A stretch of 64,000 nt of DNA from Albidovulum litorale (GTDB lineage: Bacteria > Pseudomonadota > Alphaproteobacteria > Rhodobacterales > Rhodobacteraceae), in contig NZ_JAOWKZ010000003.1 in NCBI RefSeq assembly GCF_025751495.1, forward strand, positions 744,001 through 808,000, read 5' to 3'. Positions 17,027-25,217 of this stretch are shown in pieces. Each line of letters opens with the position of its first letter. Positions within the stretch are counted from its first letter, which is position 1. The position numbers were made by a program, and so were the translations under genes. The notes under the pieces were generated by a model that was not told the DNA's origin, ran no database searches, and saw nothing but the letters and a program-made list of their open reading frames with translations.

Positions 17027-18835
17027 TCAGACCATGAGCGTCATGCTGTCGCCAAGCGTGATCAGATCGCCACCCCAGACCAGCAGCGCGGCATCGTCGC
17101 CGAATTCGAGAAGCTTGCCGCCGCCGCAGATATCGGCGGCATTGTCCACGACATCCTGCAGGGTCTGACCTTCGGCCAGAAGAGCAGGATCAATCTCGAA
17201 CGCATCGGTGCCTGCCTCGAAGTCGAGGATCATGTCCCAGCCGCCGGTGAAGATGAAGGTATCCGCCCCCGCGCCGCCGATCATGAGGTCATGTCCCTCG
17301 CCACCATCGAGCCGGTCGTCTCCGCCCTGCCCGACCATGAGGTCGTTGCCGCAACCGCCTTCGATCTGGTCAGCCTCGTTTGTGCCAAAGAGCCAGTCGC
17401 TCCACGGCGTCCCCTTGACGAGGTTCAGTTCCGGGTCGGGCGTCGGTTGCGGATCGGGTGTCGGCTCGGGGTCAGGCGTCGGCTCGGGGTCGGGCGTCGG
17501 CTCCGGATCGGGCGTCGGCTCGGGGTCGGGCGTCGGCTCGGGTTCGGGTGTCGGCTCGGGTTCGGGTGTCGGCTCCGGGTCGGGCGTCGGCTCGGGTTCG
17601 GGTGTCGGCTCCGGATCGGGTGTCGGCTCAGGATCGGGTGTCGGTTCCGGATCGGGTGTCGGTTCCGGATCAGGCGTCGGTTCCGGATCAGGCGTCGGCT
17701 CGGGGTCGGGCGTCGGTGTGCTGCCATCCGCCATTGCATCCAGTTCTGCCGCTGTCAGCGTCCCGTCGATAAACCGGAACGTCTCGACATTGGTGTAGGT
17801 GTCGGTACCGTCCGCCGAAGTCACGACATAGCTATTGGTCGCGCGGGACACCTGAATGTCGGTCGTCGCGGCATTAATGACCACCTCGTCCCCACCGGCA
17901 CCGCCGTCGATCACATCATCCCCGGCCCCGCCGTTGATCACGTTGGCGCCATCATTTCCGGTCAGGATGTTGGCCGCATCGTTGCCGGTCAGGTCCAGAT
18001 CAGCGACCCCCAGAAGCCGCGCATCGTCGAAGCCTGAAACCAGCGTCAGATCAGCCGAGCTCAGCACTTCGGACCCGTTCACCACATCAAGCTTCACATT
18101 GCCTGCCGACAGGTCGACGCTGACCTTGCCGTTGCGGCTGCCCGATGTCAGCGACACCTCGGTATCGGCCGCGCCCGAGGCAAGCTTCAGCGCATACCCC
18201 CCGGCCTGTTCCGAGACCGCCTGCTGGCCTCCGACCGAGATGGTCGTACCACCCCTACCCTCTCCGAGCGAATAAAAGGCGTCATTGTCGGCATCGTCAT
18301 AGACCACGCCGGTAAGAAAGACGTCGCTTCCGTTATCGCCGAAATTCTCGGTGATGACCGAACTGTGCTGGTACTGCCGGAACGGTCCGGTTTCATGTCC
18401 GACGCCGATCTCGGAAAACCCGTCATTCATGATCGCCGTGCGGTGGCCTGCGCTTTTCAACAGACCTTCATGCTGCGCGCGGATCGTGTTGTTCATGTCG
18501 AGCGCGCCGGTCGAGGCCTGGTAGGAGATGTTCTCGCCGGAGCGGGAGCCGGCCCCGAGGTCATATCCGGCAGCCTCCATCCGGTCGCCCGGATCGGACC
18601 CGCCCACGCCCCGATGGTCGAAGGTGCCGGTCGTCCGCATCCAGTCCGAGTGATCCTCCGCCGCCTGGGCCAGCACGTCATTCGGCGCCAGGACCTGCTT
18701 CGGCGCCCCGTCGATCGTGCCGGGGGCAAGCCCGTCATTCAGGCCGATGCCCGCCCGCGCCGGTTCGCCCTGCGGGTCGAGACGGGCGCGGTTGATCAAT
18801 TCGATCATCAGCTGCTCTGTTTCGCTATGTGCCAT
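17027..18835 (-). CDS. secreted SCP/CAP-domain RTX protein with PTPDPE linker
   Basis: A 602-residue acidic protein without an N-terminal signal. Residues about 10-165 form an SCP/CAP (PR-1-like) domain: [34 protein letters not shown] and [10 protein letters not shown] Ca-binding RTX block follows at about 280-325, then 16 tandem PTPDPE-type hexapeptides at 374-469, and a second RTX block ([20 protein letters not shown]) with a hydrophobic acidic C-terminus typical of type I secretion. I chose the ATG at 18835, which has AAAGGAA upstream; the frame is open to 18961. No hlyB/hlyD homologues lie nearby. The enzymatic role of bacterial SCP domains is unsettled. Confidence 0.88.
   Translation of the reverse strand: MAHSETEQLMIELINRARLDPQGEPARAGIGLNDGLAPGTIDGAPKQVLAPNDVLAQAAEDHSDWMRTTGTFDHRGVGGSDPGDRMEAAGYDLGAGSRSGENISYQASTGALDMNNTIRAQHEGLLKSAGHRTAIMNDGFSEIGVGHETGPFRQYQHSSVITENFGDNGSDVFLTGVVYDDADNDAFYSLGEGRGGTTISVGGQQAVSEQAGGYALKLASGAADTEVSLTSGSRNGKVSVDLSAGNVKLDVVNGSEVLSSADLTLVSGFDDARLLGVADLDLTGNDAANILTGNDGANVINGGAGDDVIDGGAGGDEVVINAATTDIQVSRATNSYVVTSADGTDTYTNVETFRFIDGTLTAAELDAMADGSTPTPDPEPTPDPEPTPDPEPTPDPEPTPDPEPTPDPEPTPEPEPTPDPEPTPEPEPTPEPEPTPDPEPTPDPEPTPDPEPTPDPEPTPDPQPTPDPELNLVKGTPWSDWLFGTNEADQIEGGCGNDLMVGQGGDDRLDGGEGHDLMIGGAGADTFIFTGGWDMILDFEAGTDAFEIDPALLAEGQTLQDVVDNAADICGGGKLLEFGDDAALLVWGGDLITLGDSMTLMV
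17429..17716 (-). repeat. 16 x 18-bp coding repeat (PTPDPE linker)
   Basis: Sixteen tandem 18-base units encode PTPDPE or the variants PTPEPE and PTPDPQ inside the SCP/RTX gene. Units differ at third positions. A rigid Pro-rich acidic spacer between the SCP/RTX part and the C-terminal RTX secretion region; copy number is likely to vary between strains. Confidence 0.9.
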
Positions 18836-18998
18836 GTGTTTTCCTTTCGGCTGCCCCAGCCAAGCGGCACAGGACGGCATCGGGAACCAGCGATCAAGAC
18901 CGGAACTAATTTGGAGGGGATGGCGAGCGAAGAGGCGCGGATCGGGGCGTTGAACATACACAACCCTCCGCCTTGAAACGAAAATCCGCCAATGGATT

Positions 18999-19026
18999 CA
19001 AAAGGTTTCGGCAGATGCCTGCCGAA
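18999..19026 (-). terminator. terminator of the 121-residue membrane protein gene
   Basis: On the minus strand TTCGGCAG (19026-19019), loop GCAT, CTGCCGAA (19014-19007), then ACCTTTTG. Perfect 8-bp stem with a short T run, beginning 10 bases after the stop at 19036. Confidence 0.7.
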
Positions 19027-19035
19027 TGCGCCCGA

Positions 19036-19401
19036 TCAAAGCCACCAGATCAAGATGAGAACCGTGGCCACAAGGACGGCAAAGACCGCAAATCCCGCGC
19101 TCTCAAGCACATCAAGGAACAATGCGCGCCGACGCTCCAACGCGCCGAGCGGCTTCAGATGGGTCAGGCATGCGTGATAGGCATTGGCGATACGGGCCTG
19201 ATCGAGCTGCATCCTGAGTTTCGGAATCTGGTCCTGTTCGCTTGCGTGAAGCAGGTATTCCGCCTCTCGCCGGACCTTTCGCGGAAGCAGGCGTCCGCCC
19301 CGCCGCAACTTTTCGGCCAACCCTTCGCCGCGAATGCGAAGCCGGGCTTCGATCAGCCCGGCAACGTCATCTGCCATCTCGGTCACGGTCACGGCCGACA
19401 C
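19036..19401 (-). CDS. small membrane-anchored hypothetical protein
   Basis: A 121-residue protein of unknown family. The first 100 residues are charged and helical (ARLRIRGEGLAEKLRRGGRLL, then REAEYLLHASEQDQIPKLR), and the last 20 form one clear membrane helix ending in LILIWWL, so it is a probable C-tail-anchored protein facing the cytoplasm. I take GTG at 19401 as start (GGGGG upstream); an in-frame ATG at 19377 is the alternative. It is followed by a good terminator, which supports it being a real gene. Confidence 0.65.
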   Translation of the reverse strand: MSAVTVTEMADDVAGLIEARLRIRGEGLAEKLRRGGRLLPRKVRREAEYLLHASEQDQIPKLRMQLDQARIANAYHACLTHLKPLGALERRRALFLDVLESAGFAVFAVLVATVLILIWWL

Positions 19402-19487
19402 CCCTTACCCCCGCCCGGCAGGTTAGCGTCGGGCAGGCCGTGTCGCAATGGTCTGGAAGCCGCTGCGCCGCCGGTTTAGGAAGAGCC

Positions 19488-20261
19488 ATGCTCAGATACA
19501 TCGAATACGGAACCGCCACCGATCTGCCGACGCTCCTTATCGTGCACGGGCTTTACGGCTCGGCACGGAACTGGGGGGCTATCGCACGCCGCATGGCATC
19601 GGACCGGCGCGTTGTCGCGGTGGACATGCGCAATCATGGCGAAAGCTTTCATGCGCCGAGCCATAGCTATGCCGACATGGCCGGTGACCTTGCCGGTGTG
19701 ATCGGCGAGATTGGCGGACCGGTCGATCTGGTTGGCCATTCCATGGGTGGCAAGGCCGCAATGCAACTTGCATTGACGCAGCCCGAGTTGATCGGGCGGC
19801 TGATCGTGGCCGATATCGCGCCGGTTGCCTATGGCCACAGTCAGGCGCATCTGACCCAGGCGATGCGGCGGCTTGATCTGACCGGCCTCACTTCACGCAG
19901 CGAAGCCGATCAGCGGCTCACGGCAGAGGTGGACGACCCCGGTGTTCGCGCCTTCCTTCTGCAATCGCTCGACCTGAAATCCGACCCGCCCCGGTGGCGG
20001 CTGGCGCTCGACGTGTTGGAGGCCGAGATGGACAAGATCACCGGTTGGCCGGGAACCAGCGGGCGCTATGACGGGCCGACGCTGTTCCTGACAGGTGCAT
20101 TGTCAGACTATGTCCGCCCCGAATATCGGGACGGAATCAAACAGCTTTTCCCCAAGGCGAAGTTCGCCAAGCTGCCGGGCGCGGGCCATTGGCTGCATGC
20201 CGACCGGCCACGGGAATTCGAGGCCGCACTGAGGACCTTCTTCGGCCATTCAGATAGCTGA
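19488..20261 (+). CDS. alpha/beta hydrolase (YbfF-like)
   Basis: A 257-residue alpha/beta-fold hydrolase. Oxyanion segment IVHGLYGSARNW, nucleophile elbow GHSMGGK with the catalytic Ser, acid region FLTGALSDYV, and catalytic His in GAGHWLHAD. The RNHGESFH motif and length resemble the YbfF/abhydrolase-11 esterase group acting on acyl-thioesters or small esters. The ATG at 19488 has AGGAAG upstream. Its 3' end overlaps the convergent small membrane gene by 12 bases. Substrate unknown. Confidence 0.88.
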   Translation: MLRYIEYGTATDLPTLLIVHGLYGSARNWGAIARRMASDRRVVAVDMRNHGESFHAPSHSYADMAGDLAGVIGEIGGPVDLVGHSMGGKAAMQLALTQPELIGRLIVADIAPVAYGHSQAHLTQAMRRLDLTGLTSRSEADQRLTAEVDDPGVRAFLLQSLDLKSDPPRWRLALDVLEAEMDKITGWPGTSGRYDGPTLFLTGALSDYVRPEYRDGIKQLFPKAKFAKLPGAGHWLHADRPREFEAALRTFFGHSDS

Positions 20262-20432
20262 CAATTTCTTGGTAACCTCCCAGGCGACTGGCAAGGCCAC
20301 GATGGCACCGATCGCCGCAGCGCCGATAATCGGACGCGTTCCAAACATTCCCATAGTCAACGCCGCGACAATGGCCGATCCGGCCAAGGTTACCGAAGCA
20401 AGCGTGTATATGACAGAAAACAGCCTGATCAT
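20250..20432 (-). CDS. small two-helix membrane protein
   Basis: A 60-residue protein made of two hydrophobic helices (residues 3-27 and 36-52) joined by a short GMFGTRP loop, ending in basic VTKKLSAI. GAGAGAGG lies before the ATG. Similar short proteins recur in Rhodobacterales genomes and are, as I recall, sometimes mislabelled as CTP synthetase; nothing here supports an enzyme. It converges with the hydrolase gene and lies 72 bases downstream of the lipoprotein gene on the same strand. Confidence 0.6.
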   Translation of the reverse strand: MIRLFSVIYTLASVTLAGSAIVAALTMGMFGTRPIIGAAAIGAIVALPVAWEVTKKLSAI

Positions 20433-20504
20433 GGGCCTCTCTCTTTCTCAGCGCGCGTTCGGTTGCTGCCTACACGCGGCAGGGCGCAATTTCCTTGATC
20501 TGGG

Positions 20505-20807
20505 TCAGACGCTGCAATCAAGGTCGAGCCGTGCCTCACCGGTATCGCCCGGAATCCGCGTTCGCATCGAATTCGGGATGACCCGGCAACCGGTGGTGAA
20601 TTCCACCGCCTCCTCCATCAGCCGCGGCACGGCTGCGCGCTGCGCCCGCTTCAGGTAACCCATCCGCACCACTTCAGCCTGGCTGCCCTTGTGAAAGACG
20701 ATGAAGTCGATTCCGCCCCTTGTGACCTGATGCCGTTCGGCGCCGAAGAACTGCGGCGCGGGCGAGGCGCACGCGGCGAGAAGAAAAAGGGCGAAGAGTA
20801 GGCGCAT
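20505..20807 (-). CDS. small lipoprotein, function unknown
   Basis: A 100-residue protein with a lipoprotein signal: MRLLFALFLLAAC, with the lipobox Cys at residue 13. The mature part is 88 residues with basic and hydrophobic stretches (GGIDFIVFHKGSQAEVVRMGYLKRA) and two Cys (GCRVIPNS, DLDCSV) that could form a disulfide. I start at ATG 20807 because the signal begins there; the frame extends upstream to a TTG. Family not recognised. Confidence 0.65.
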   Translation of the reverse strand: MRLLFALFLLAACASPAPQFFGAERHQVTRGGIDFIVFHKGSQAEVVRMGYLKRAQRAAVPRLMEEAVEFTTGCRVIPNSMRTRIPGDTGEARLDLDCSV

Positions 20808-20938
20808 AAGCGCAGGTTCGCCCAACGGGGTTAACAGCGTCTTAACTTCCGCTCAGGTCAGGCATCATGCGTGACGGCCTCTTGACCGCTGTCGTCGATG
20901 GGGTCAAACCGGGTTTGACCATCAAGCATGAGGCCAAG

Positions 20939-21079
20939 GTGAAGAACCGTCTTATCCTGTTCCTGTTCACAACGCTCGCACTTGCCGCCTGCGAAACCGT
21001 CAAGGGCGCCGGACGCGATATCGGAACCGCCGGTGACGCGATCAGTTCGACCGCAAACAAAGTGCAGTCGCAGCTCTGA
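20939..21079 (+). CDS. entericidin-like small lipoprotein
   Basis: A 46-residue lipoprotein: hydrophobic signal LILFLFTTLALAAC, lipobox Cys, then ETVKGAGRDIGTAGDAISSTA, which matches the entericidin A/B core (CNTVKGAGKDI-type). Start is GTG at 20939 with GAGG upstream; the frame runs further upstream but the signal starts here. Entericidins are small membrane lipoproteins linked to stress and cell lysis in enterobacteria; in alphaproteobacteria the role is unclear. It converges on the 59-residue ORF below. Confidence 0.75.
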   Translation: MKNRLILFLFTTLALAACETVKGAGRDIGTAGDAISSTANKVQSQL

Positions 21080-21098
21080 CTTTCCGGTCGGTTCAGAA

Positions 21099-21278
21099 CT
21101 AATTTCCGAACTGCCCCGCAAGACCGATTGCGGCAGATCCTATGCTGCTTCCGGGGGTGGTAGGCGACGCAGTCAGTGCCACTGTCGAGCCAAGCCGATA
21201 CCCTGCGCCGGGTCGCTGGCTGTCATAAATCGCGTAAACCCCGATGAGCACCGCTGCGGCAGCGAGTAGCTTTGCCAT
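21099..21278 (-). CDS. 59-residue exported or membrane-anchored small protein
   Basis: A short ORF starting at ATG 21278, with GGAAGG about six bases upstream, and ending at TAG 21099. It encodes a positively charged, hydrophobic N-terminus (MAKLLAAAAVLIGVYAIYDS), then a Gly/Ser/Thr-rich tail (GYRLGSTVALTASPTTPG, IGLAGQFGN). The good ribosome site and signal-anchor pattern argue that it is real. No family recognised. It ends 20 bases from the entericidin-like gene, convergently. Confidence 0.5.
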   Translation of the reverse strand: MAKLLAAAAVLIGVYAIYDSQRPGAGYRLGSTVALTASPTTPGSSIGSAAIGLAGQFGN

Positions 21279-21623
21279 GGGAAACCTTCCGTTCCTTCAT
21301 CGGAAACGATAGCGATGAAATCAGGCGGTTTTGGGACAATTTCGGGCCGCAAAAGGTCCCCAAAAACGACTAGCGGGGCCATCGCCACCGATGACCCCGC
21401 CGGTCAACCACACTACGGAAACAAAACTCCGAAACTCGCACTACTATTTCGGTAATCTATAACAGTACTTACTCGCTATAGGTGCATTAGGCGCTCATAT
21501 TCAGGATTCGGAAACTAGGATTTTGGGACATGTCTAAAAGTTAGTTTTTCTACGATTTCACCATCGGATATGGGCACGAACCATGAAAGCGCTGATGAGC
21601 GAGAAGAAAAGCCGCACGGAATC
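21279..21623. other. 345-base intergenic region, AT-richer than surroundings
   Basis: No supported gene. It holds the hairpin at 21373-21400, then an AT-rich stretch (about 21420-21560) with no ORF or clear promoter pair that I trust. It separates the 59-residue ORF from the 3' end of the minus-strand GlxA-type gene. Confidence 0.6.
21361..21400 (-). terminator. probable intrinsic terminator (minus strand)
   Basis: On the minus strand GCGGGG and CATCG-type arms pair with CGATG and CCCCGC (21400-21373) with a single mismatch and a 4-base loop, and a run of five T follows within about seven bases. It lies 220 bases after the stop of the minus-strand GlxA-type gene and could end its transcript. 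Confidence 0.55.
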
Positions 21624-22637
21624 TCAAACTGTTTTGGACAATCGTGTCGCCCGCGTCTTCCTGTCCTGACGCCACACCTCTGGCGTTACGCCCTCAACGG
21701 TCCGAAAAACCCGGATCAGGTGCGAGCTGTCACAGAATCCGGTTTCAGCAGCAATGTCGGTTACGGACCGGCCATCTCGCTCCAGCAGCGCGCGAACCTG
21801 TGCCAGCCTGATCCGTAGTCCGGCATCGGCTGGTGTCATTCCGAGTGCCGCCTTGAAGTGGCGTTCGAGCTTTCGTCGGCTCACCCCCAGCCGCTCGGCA
21901 AGCCGGGACACCGGAAGCGGTGTATCCTGCGTTTGCTGCATCCAGAGTAGCGCACGTTTGACGAGGGGATCGCTCGCCGTCAGATCCAGTGGCAAACCCG
22001 GCTGCGGGCGCTCGGCTGCGACCGCCTCGTCCATGATCATGATCGACAGGCTTTTGCGTGCGGCGGCCCGGCCGATGTGGCGATCGACCAGAAACGCCGC
22101 AAGATGCGCGGTGGACGCACCACCCGAACAGGTCAAGCGATCGCGGTCGACGACGAAGACCTGATCTGAAATCGGGATCAACCCTTCAAACTCGTCCAGA
22201 AAATCCTGACGGTGAAACCAGCTGACGCAGCACCGGTAGCCCTGCATCAGACCCGCCCGGTGAAGAATAAAGGCGCCGGTGCAAAGACCGATCAGCGGCA
22301 CTTTTGCCGCCGCCGCCGCTTGCAAAAACGCCGTCACCTCGGATCCAACCTGTTGCGCTCCGCCGATCAGGCCGCCGGCGACGACGACGTAGTCGAACCG
22401 CCGGGGATCGCCCAAGCGTTCTTCGGGCTCGACGGCGACCCCACAACTGCTTTCCACGGGTTCGAGTGTCGGTGCGATCAGGCGCCAACTGCACAAGATC
22501 GGCCGCGACCGGTCTCCCTCGTCAGCCGCAAGGCGCAGGACATCAATAAAGTTCGCGAGCGCCGCCAAGGTGAAGCGCCGCGCGGGGATTATTCCGACCC
22601 GCAAACGCGGGCGTGGCAGGGCCACGGGTTCGGGCAT
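21624..22637 (-). CDS. GlxA-family transcriptional regulator (DJ-1/PfpI + AraC)
   Basis: A 337-residue regulator. The N-terminal half (about 12-180) is a DJ-1/PfpI class I amidotransferase-like domain with Cys in IGLCTGAFIL at the nucleophile-elbow position, then TCSGGASTAH. The C-terminal 100 residues form an AraC HTH (LPVSRLAERLGVSRRKLERHF, then SVTDIAAETGFCDSSHLIRVF). Such GlxA/GbdR/CdhR-type proteins usually sense small amine or amino acid derivatives and activate catabolic genes. It diverges from a second member of the same family 134 bases away. No obvious target operon is adjacent. Confidence 0.9.
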   Translation of the reverse strand: MPEPVALPRPRLRVGIIPARRFTLAALANFIDVLRLAADEGDRSRPILCSWRLIAPTLEPVESSCGVAVEPEERLGDPRRFDYVVVAGGLIGGAQQVGSEVTAFLQAAAAAKVPLIGLCTGAFILHRAGLMQGYRCCVSWFHRQDFLDEFEGLIPISDQVFVVDRDRLTCSGGASTAHLAAFLVDRHIGRAAARKSLSIMIMDEAVAAERPQPGLPLDLTASDPLVKRALLWMQQTQDTPLPVSRLAERLGVSRRKLERHFKAALGMTPADAGLRIRLAQVRALLERDGRSVTDIAAETGFCDSSHLIRVFRTVEGVTPEVWRQDRKTRATRLSKTV

Positions 22638-22771
22638 GTGGGCCTCTCGTCAAGTTGACGCATATCTAACGCCATTATGCCGCAAATATCCAATCACGAA
22701 TCTCGGAAATGCCGCACCTAGCGCGGAACGCTCGCATCCGCCCGGTGCGGCCAGTCAGGGAGGCCCGTCAC

Positions 22772-23779
22772 ATGTCTCACCAAAGCCAGATCCGTGCACT
22801 TCACAAGGTCAGTCTTCCCGCCCGGGAAGAGGCCGCGACCGGACAGCGATTCACGTTCCTCTTGATCGACGGCTTCGCCCATCTGCCGCTGGCTTCCGCG
22901 CTTGAGCCCATGCGCCTTGCCAATCAACTTCTGGGAAACCGCGCTTATTCCTGGCGGATTGCAAGCCTGACCGGCGCCCCGGTCGTCTGTTCCTCCGGGC
23001 TGACGATGATGACCGACGGCCCATACAGTCCGCTCGGGCGTGGCGACACGCTCGTCGTCATCGGCGGGTCCTCACTGCGCCGGAACCCGGACCCGCGTCT
23101 CAGCCACCTCTTGAGACGGGAAGCGGCGCACGGTGTCCGGATCGGCGGTTTCTGCATGGGGGTCTACGCGCTGGCCCATGCCGGTCTGCTCGACGACGAA
23201 GAATGCGCTGTTCACTGGGCCGATATCGACGGTTTCGGCGAGGAATTCCCCAAGGCCCGTCTCAGCCGCAACGCGTTCGTCATGAGCCGCCGTCCAACCG
23301 CGCCGGGGGGCGCAGTCGCCGCCGATCTGATGATGCATCTGATTGCCGACACACACGGCGCTGAACTTGCGACCCGGATCGCCGACCTGATGGTCTGCAA
23401 CGGCGTGCGCAGCCCCAAGTCGCAGCAAAAGGTCTCGGTCCAGTCACGATACGGTATGCGCAATCCGCGTCTCGTAAAGGTGCTGAAATGTATGGAGGCA
23501 AATCTTGAAACGCCGCTGACGGCGCAAGAGATCGCCGATATCGCCGCCATGTCGATCCGGCAGACGGAACGCCTGTTTGCCCGCTATCTCAACACCACGC
23601 CGATGAATTTCTATGCCAACATGCGGCTGGAAAAGGCGCATACGCTGCTGTCGCAGACCGAGCTTTCGGTCACCGAAGTCGCCGTAGCCTGCGGCTACAA
23701 ATCGACGTCGCATTTCACCAAGAGTTTCCGTCTCGCATACGGCGTTACACCGAAACGGATGCGGGCCGTCGGGAACTGA
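22772..23779 (+). CDS. GlxA-family transcriptional regulator (DJ-1/PfpI + AraC), GbdR/CdhR-like
   Basis: A 335-residue regulator with the same two-domain layout as its divergent neighbour: amidotransferase-like domain (FTFLLIDGFAHLPLASALEP, Cys in GGFCMGVYAL, then PTAPGGAVAADLMMHLI) and an AraC HTH (PLTAQEIADIAAMSIRQTERLF, then SVTEVAVACGYKSTSHFTKSFR). The sequence style is closest to the glycine-betaine and carnitine regulators GbdR and CdhR. ATG 22772 has GGGAGG upstream; the frame opens at 22709. The two proteins are diverged paralogs rather than recent duplicates. Confidence 0.9.
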   Translation: MSHQSQIRALHKVSLPAREEAATGQRFTFLLIDGFAHLPLASALEPMRLANQLLGNRAYSWRIASLTGAPVVCSSGLTMMTDGPYSPLGRGDTLVVIGGSSLRRNPDPRLSHLLRREAAHGVRIGGFCMGVYALAHAGLLDDEECAVHWADIDGFGEEFPKARLSRNAFVMSRRPTAPGGAVAADLMMHLIADTHGAELATRIADLMVCNGVRSPKSQQKVSVQSRYGMRNPRLVKVLKCMEANLETPLTAQEIADIAAMSIRQTERLFARYLNTTPMNFYANMRLEKAHTLLSQTELSVTEVAVACGYKSTSHFTKSFRLAYGVTPKRMRAVGN

Positions 23780-23886
23780 TCGGCATACGGAGGCAAGAAC
23801 CAATGCGATCGGCTCCGCGAAAACAATATTTTACATGATGTCCGGAATGCCTGCATAGGCAATGGAAATACTTCGGGTTTGGTCGG

Positions 23887-24318
23887 TCAGAACCGAATTC
23901 CCCCGCTTGGCCAAACGATGCGGGCAGTTCCGCCTCGGGATTTTGGGGTCGGAACGCCCGTATTCCGACACGTTGACTCTCCTGCTTCCAGTCCAGCCTT
24001 GGACCGCACCTGGTTGAAAAAGCTGATATCCCGCAAAATGCGCTTCCCGTTGAGTTCTACGACCGCCCTGCGCAGCATGCGCCGAATGCCGACCGCGCTG
24101 CTCGCATCGGGGAAATAGGACGCGCCGCACACGGCAAGCTGGCCACCATTGTTGAACACGATCCAGCGATATTCGTATGCGCGACCGTATCCGCTCACCG
24201 TTATCGAGCCGCCACCGAACGAGTCGTCAATTGAAAGTACGAATTCCTCTGCGGCCATCACCGGCGCCGCGACTAGAAAAAGTGCCGCCACTGAACTTAC
24301 GATCTTGTCGAAATTCAT
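23887..24318 (-). CDS. exported protein of unknown function, paralog A
   Basis: A 143-residue protein with a signal peptide cleaved near APVMA-A (about residue 22). The mature domain has a FGGGSITVSGYGRAYEY block, a Cys in LAVCGASYFPDASSAVG, a basic helix (IRRMLRRAVVELNGKRI), a second Cys near residue 117 (ESTCRNTG) and a terminal PSGGIRF. The two Cys could form a disulfide in the periplasm. GGGAGG precedes the ATG. It is clearly related to the next gene upstream. I do not recognise a family. Confidence 0.8.
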   Translation of the reverse strand: MNFDKIVSSVAALFLVAAPVMAAEEFVLSIDDSFGGGSITVSGYGRAYEYRWIVFNNGGQLAVCGASYFPDASSAVGIRRMLRRAVVELNGKRILRDISFFNQVRSKAGLEAGESTCRNTGVPTPKSRGGTARIVWPSGGIRF

Positions 24319-24688
24319 CGCCCCCTCCCATGCCAGTCACTCTTAAGAGCGTATCCAATGACTTAAGGTCGAACCTTGACGCCGATCACCCTGTGGACAA
24401 GTCACCAAGCTATAGACTTGCGAAATCCTCATTATGCATTCCGGCCAGCAGGCGCCGCTGACACGACGGCGAGGATCAGGGGGATCAGCACCATCGGGCG
24501 AGAAATCTGCGTCGCATGTCTCCAACATCGTCCGCACACAGCATTACCCCAAGCCGACATGTGCTGTCGGAAACGGAGCGAAAAGGTCACTTCATCGCAG
24601 CTTCCGGATAACGCCTTGACGCGCAGCCCCCGGGTCTGACCCGGGGGCGCATACTGCCGTTTGTCGCCATTCAGAGGGCTACTAAGCC
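24319..24688. other. 370-base intergenic region between the two exported paralogs
   Basis: No convincing gene; short ORFs here lack ribosome sites. It contains a perfect palindrome CTCTTAAGAG at 24340-24349 just before paralog A, a weak inverted repeat CAAGTC/GACTTG (24398-24420), and a strong GC hairpin at 24626-24648 behind paralog B. The gap suggests the two genes have separate promoters. Confidence 0.6.
24626..24648. terminator. GC-rich hairpin behind exported paralog B
   Basis: GCCCCCGGGT (24626-24635), loop CTG, ACCCGGGGGC (24639-24648): a perfect 10-bp stem, 41 bases past the stop of paralog B. No T run on either strand, so it is a terminator only in a broad sense, or a transcript 3' end stabiliser. 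Confidence 0.5.
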
Positions 24689-25117
24689 CTAAAACCGGAC
24701 GAACCCGCTGGGAAATTTGACATCGACGTCAACATCTTCGGATATCGGTGTTGGAAAGCCTGTCATGACACAATTTGCCGGGCCGACTTCCAGCGCCGCT
24801 TCGGACCGGACCTGAGAAAAGAAGCTTAGATCGCGGACCACTTTACGCCCGTTGATCCGTACCTCTGCCTGCCGCAACAGGCGTCGAACACCGACTGCAC
24901 TGCTCGCATCCTGGAAATATCCAGCGCCACAAACGGCAATCTGTCCCTGCTGATCCGAAAGCAACATCCGATAGACATACCCTTTGCCATAGCCGGGAAA
25001 TGTGAGTGAACCGCCGCCGAAGCGCTGATCGACCGGCATCTGAAATTCACCGGCGGCCATTGCAGGCGCGACCAGCGACAATGCAAGGAAAGCGGCTGCA
25101 ACCGTTCGAAACCTCAT
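24689..25117 (-). CDS. exported protein of unknown function, paralog B
   Basis: A 142-residue protein with signal peptide (cleavage near PAMA-A) that aligns with paralog A over its whole length: RFGGGSLTFPGYGKGYVYR, IAVCGAGYFQDASSAVGVRR, LLRQAEVRINGRKVVRDLSFFSQVRSEA (conserved in part), a second Cys (PANCVMTG) and PSGFVRF at the end. Both Cys are kept. GGAG lies seven bases before the ATG. Roughly half of the mature residues are identical by eye, so this is an old tandem duplication. Function unknown. Confidence 0.8.
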   Translation of the reverse strand: MRFRTVAAAFLALSLVAPAMAAGEFQMPVDQRFGGGSLTFPGYGKGYVYRMLLSDQQGQIAVCGAGYFQDASSAVGVRRLLRQAEVRINGRKVVRDLSFFSQVRSEAALEVGPANCVMTGFPTPISEDVDVDVKFPSGFVRF

Positions 25118-25217
25118 TGAAATACTCCATAATCAGTAAACGTAATCAAATGGATATATCTATGGCTTGAATTTTCAAGCGGATATCACGCATCGGTTGT
25201 ATGGCGTTGCGCACGGT

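Noticed and set aside
17429-17716. Regular 18-bp repeats that look like an array
   Set aside because: They are in frame inside the SCP/RTX gene and encode PTPDPE; no spacers, no cas genes, so not CRISPR.
24376-24639. 87-codon plus-strand ORF between the exported paralogs
   Set aside because: No ribosome site, mixed composition and it runs through the hairpin; not supported as a gene.
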